A stretch of 64,000 nt of DNA from Cyanobium sp. Tous-M-B4 (GTDB taxonomy: Bacteria > Cyanobacteriota > Cyanobacteriia > PCC-6307 > Cyanobiaceae). The stretch spans positions 372,001 to 436,000 of the forward strand of contig NZ_JAGQBA010000002.1 in the NCBI RefSeq assembly GCF_024345395.1. The letters are read 5' to 3'. A model generated the notes under the pieces. It searched no databases and had not been told where the DNA came from. It saw only the letters and a program-made list of their open reading frames with translations. Below are positions 63,202 to 64,000 of the stretch, in pieces. A program made the translations under genes and the position numbers. Within the stretch, counting starts at the first letter, position 1; each line of letters begins with the position of its first letter.

Positions 63202-63766
63202 GGTCTGAGGCAGCTCTCAGCTGAGTCGAGCTTATGGGGATCGGCCCTGTTGCGCTTGGCTTACCCGCTGCGCTTGGCTGTCGTGAGGGGGCTGATATGA
63301 GCTGGCTACCGGCGCTATTCCCCAACCTGCCCATCCTGCGGTCTCCTGCTGAAGGGTCCTTTCATCGCCATTCCGAGGTGGTCATAAACGGGATAGGTGT
63401 TGTTGGTAGCGAGGGCGATGCTGAGCACAGAAAGACATTCATTAGCTGCTCGGTCTCCTTTGGATCCAGCCAACCAGAAAACTGATGCGTTCGATGTCTA
63501 TCGCCAGAGCCAGATTCATCAGGCGCACTCCCAGTTCCAGGAGCGCCTGGTTCTGCAAGAGAAGAGCCGGTGGCTGACCGCCTTGCTGCACCCCCTCCAG
63601 AGGAAGCTGTCGACATTGATGTCGGTTTCTTGGCCCAGGGTGCTCTGCGTTGAACCATCAGGGACAAATAATTCCTTGCTAAGTGCGAAGAAGTGCCTGA
63701 TCTCTCCTCCCCCTCGCCTGGCGCCAGGTGATTGCATTCTTAGGTGGGTAAAGCGCCTCTTACTGA
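63202..63766. other. Divergent intergenic region, no supported gene
   Basis: These roughly 565 bases separate the divergent FUSC operon and nitrilase-family gene and must hold both promoters. Several short frames occur on both strands, but none has a recognisable domain or plausible start. Base composition is slightly lower in GC than the flanks. No operator-like repeat was noticed. Confidence 0.45.
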
Positions 63767-64000
63767 ATGTCGGCCCGATCTCACTTGCGCCTTGCTACCA
63801 GTTCCCTTGGCCTAGTGCTATCCGGCCTGCTGAGCAGTGGGGTGATGCTGCCGGCACGTGCCCAGGTGGACAGAGCCCAACTGGGCAGCCGTCCGGTGAA
63901 GGTGGCCGCAGTCGACTTCATCCCCGCCTGGGGCGACCTTGACGGCAACATTCGCCGCCTCGTGCAGGCGGCCGAGCGCGTGGCGGCCGAGGGCGTGCAG
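63767..64000 (+). CDS. Secreted carbon-nitrogen hydrolase (nitrilase superfamily), partial
   Basis: The first 78 residues are visible; the gene runs off the right edge. Residues 1-32 form a signal peptide (RLATSSLGLVLSGLLSSGVM, cut near LPARAQ). The nitrilase start follows at about 44-78: VKVAAVDFIPAWGDLDGNIR and RLVQAAERVAAEGVQ, matching the first strand and helix of the family up to just before the catalytic Glu, which is outside. The export signal is unusual for this mostly cytosolic superfamily. The start is the ATG at 63767. Confidence 0.7.
   Translation, partial: MSARSHLRLATSSLGLVLSGLLSSGVMLPARAQVDRAQLGSRPVKVAAVDFIPAWGDLDGNIRRLVQAAERVAAEGVQ

Overview
The window comes from a GC-rich, phycobilisome-bearing cyanobacterium of the Synechococcus/Cyanobium (alpha-cyanobacterial) type. 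Supporting signs are a three-domain PetH with an N-terminal phycobilisome-linker domain, the KaiB-like clock kinase SasA, the zwf-opcA pair, a PsbP-type lipoprotein, an FrhB-family 8-vinyl reductase and a group 2 sigma factor. Genes are tightly packed, with many 1-4 bp stop/start overlaps. There is one tRNA (Glu-UUC) and no rRNA, insertion sequence, phage or CRISPR array that I could support.

Layout. 1-5.4 kb: an ECF sigma factor cut by the left edge, a 2.2 kb AT-rich stretch with no convincing gene, a vanadium-dependent haloperoxidase and a small secreted Cys-rich protein; this looks like an island. 5.4-11.4 kb (minus): zwf, opcA, cobyrinate a,c-diamide synthase, acylphosphatase, histidine phosphatase and a GAP-family membrane protein. 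11.5-15.5 kb: petH with a clear terminator, a SRPBCC protein, tRNA-Glu and sasA. 15.5-27.9 kb: pepN, prs, an LCP protein, bciB, malQ, a RodZ-like protein, a pseudouridine synthase and a sigma factor preceded by a perfect inverted repeat. 28-32.6 kb: a type 1 periplasmic binding protein divergent from a pentameric ligand-gated channel homologue, then a UbiB/ABC1 kinase. 32.6-41.4 kb: a PLP decarboxylase, cbiT-like, cdsA, DUF2993, an alpha/beta hydrolase, a glycerol-dehydrogenase-like enzyme, clpC and rimI. 41.5-47.4 kb: lysA, cdaA, uppS, bioB, trhO and a GST-DUF952 fusion in one direction. 47.4-54.9 kb: a VapBC-type pair, a porin, a J-domain protein, lipA, recR, a pentapeptide-repeat protein, a PsbP-like lipoprotein and an FAD oxidoreductase. 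54.9-63.2 kb: an export locus. 63.8 kb to the edge: the start of a secreted nitrilase-family protein.

The two most interesting regions are as follows. (1) The export locus has an NHLM/HlyD-type membrane-fusion protein plus a 68-residue membrane protein, facing a minus-strand operon. That operon holds two pairs of translationally coupled half-size FUSC proteins, a TolC-type outer-membrane protein, and a two-pore-channel-like protein whose filter lacks GYGD. It looks like an AaeAB-like exporter whose inner-membrane pump is split in two and duplicated. (2) A pentameric ligand-gated channel homologue shares its start-codon region, on opposite strands, with a periplasmic amino-acid-binding-type protein. 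This suggests, but does not prove, that the binding protein supplies the channel's ligand.

All functional calls rest on reading motifs and family resemblance in the translated sequence; no database search was possible.
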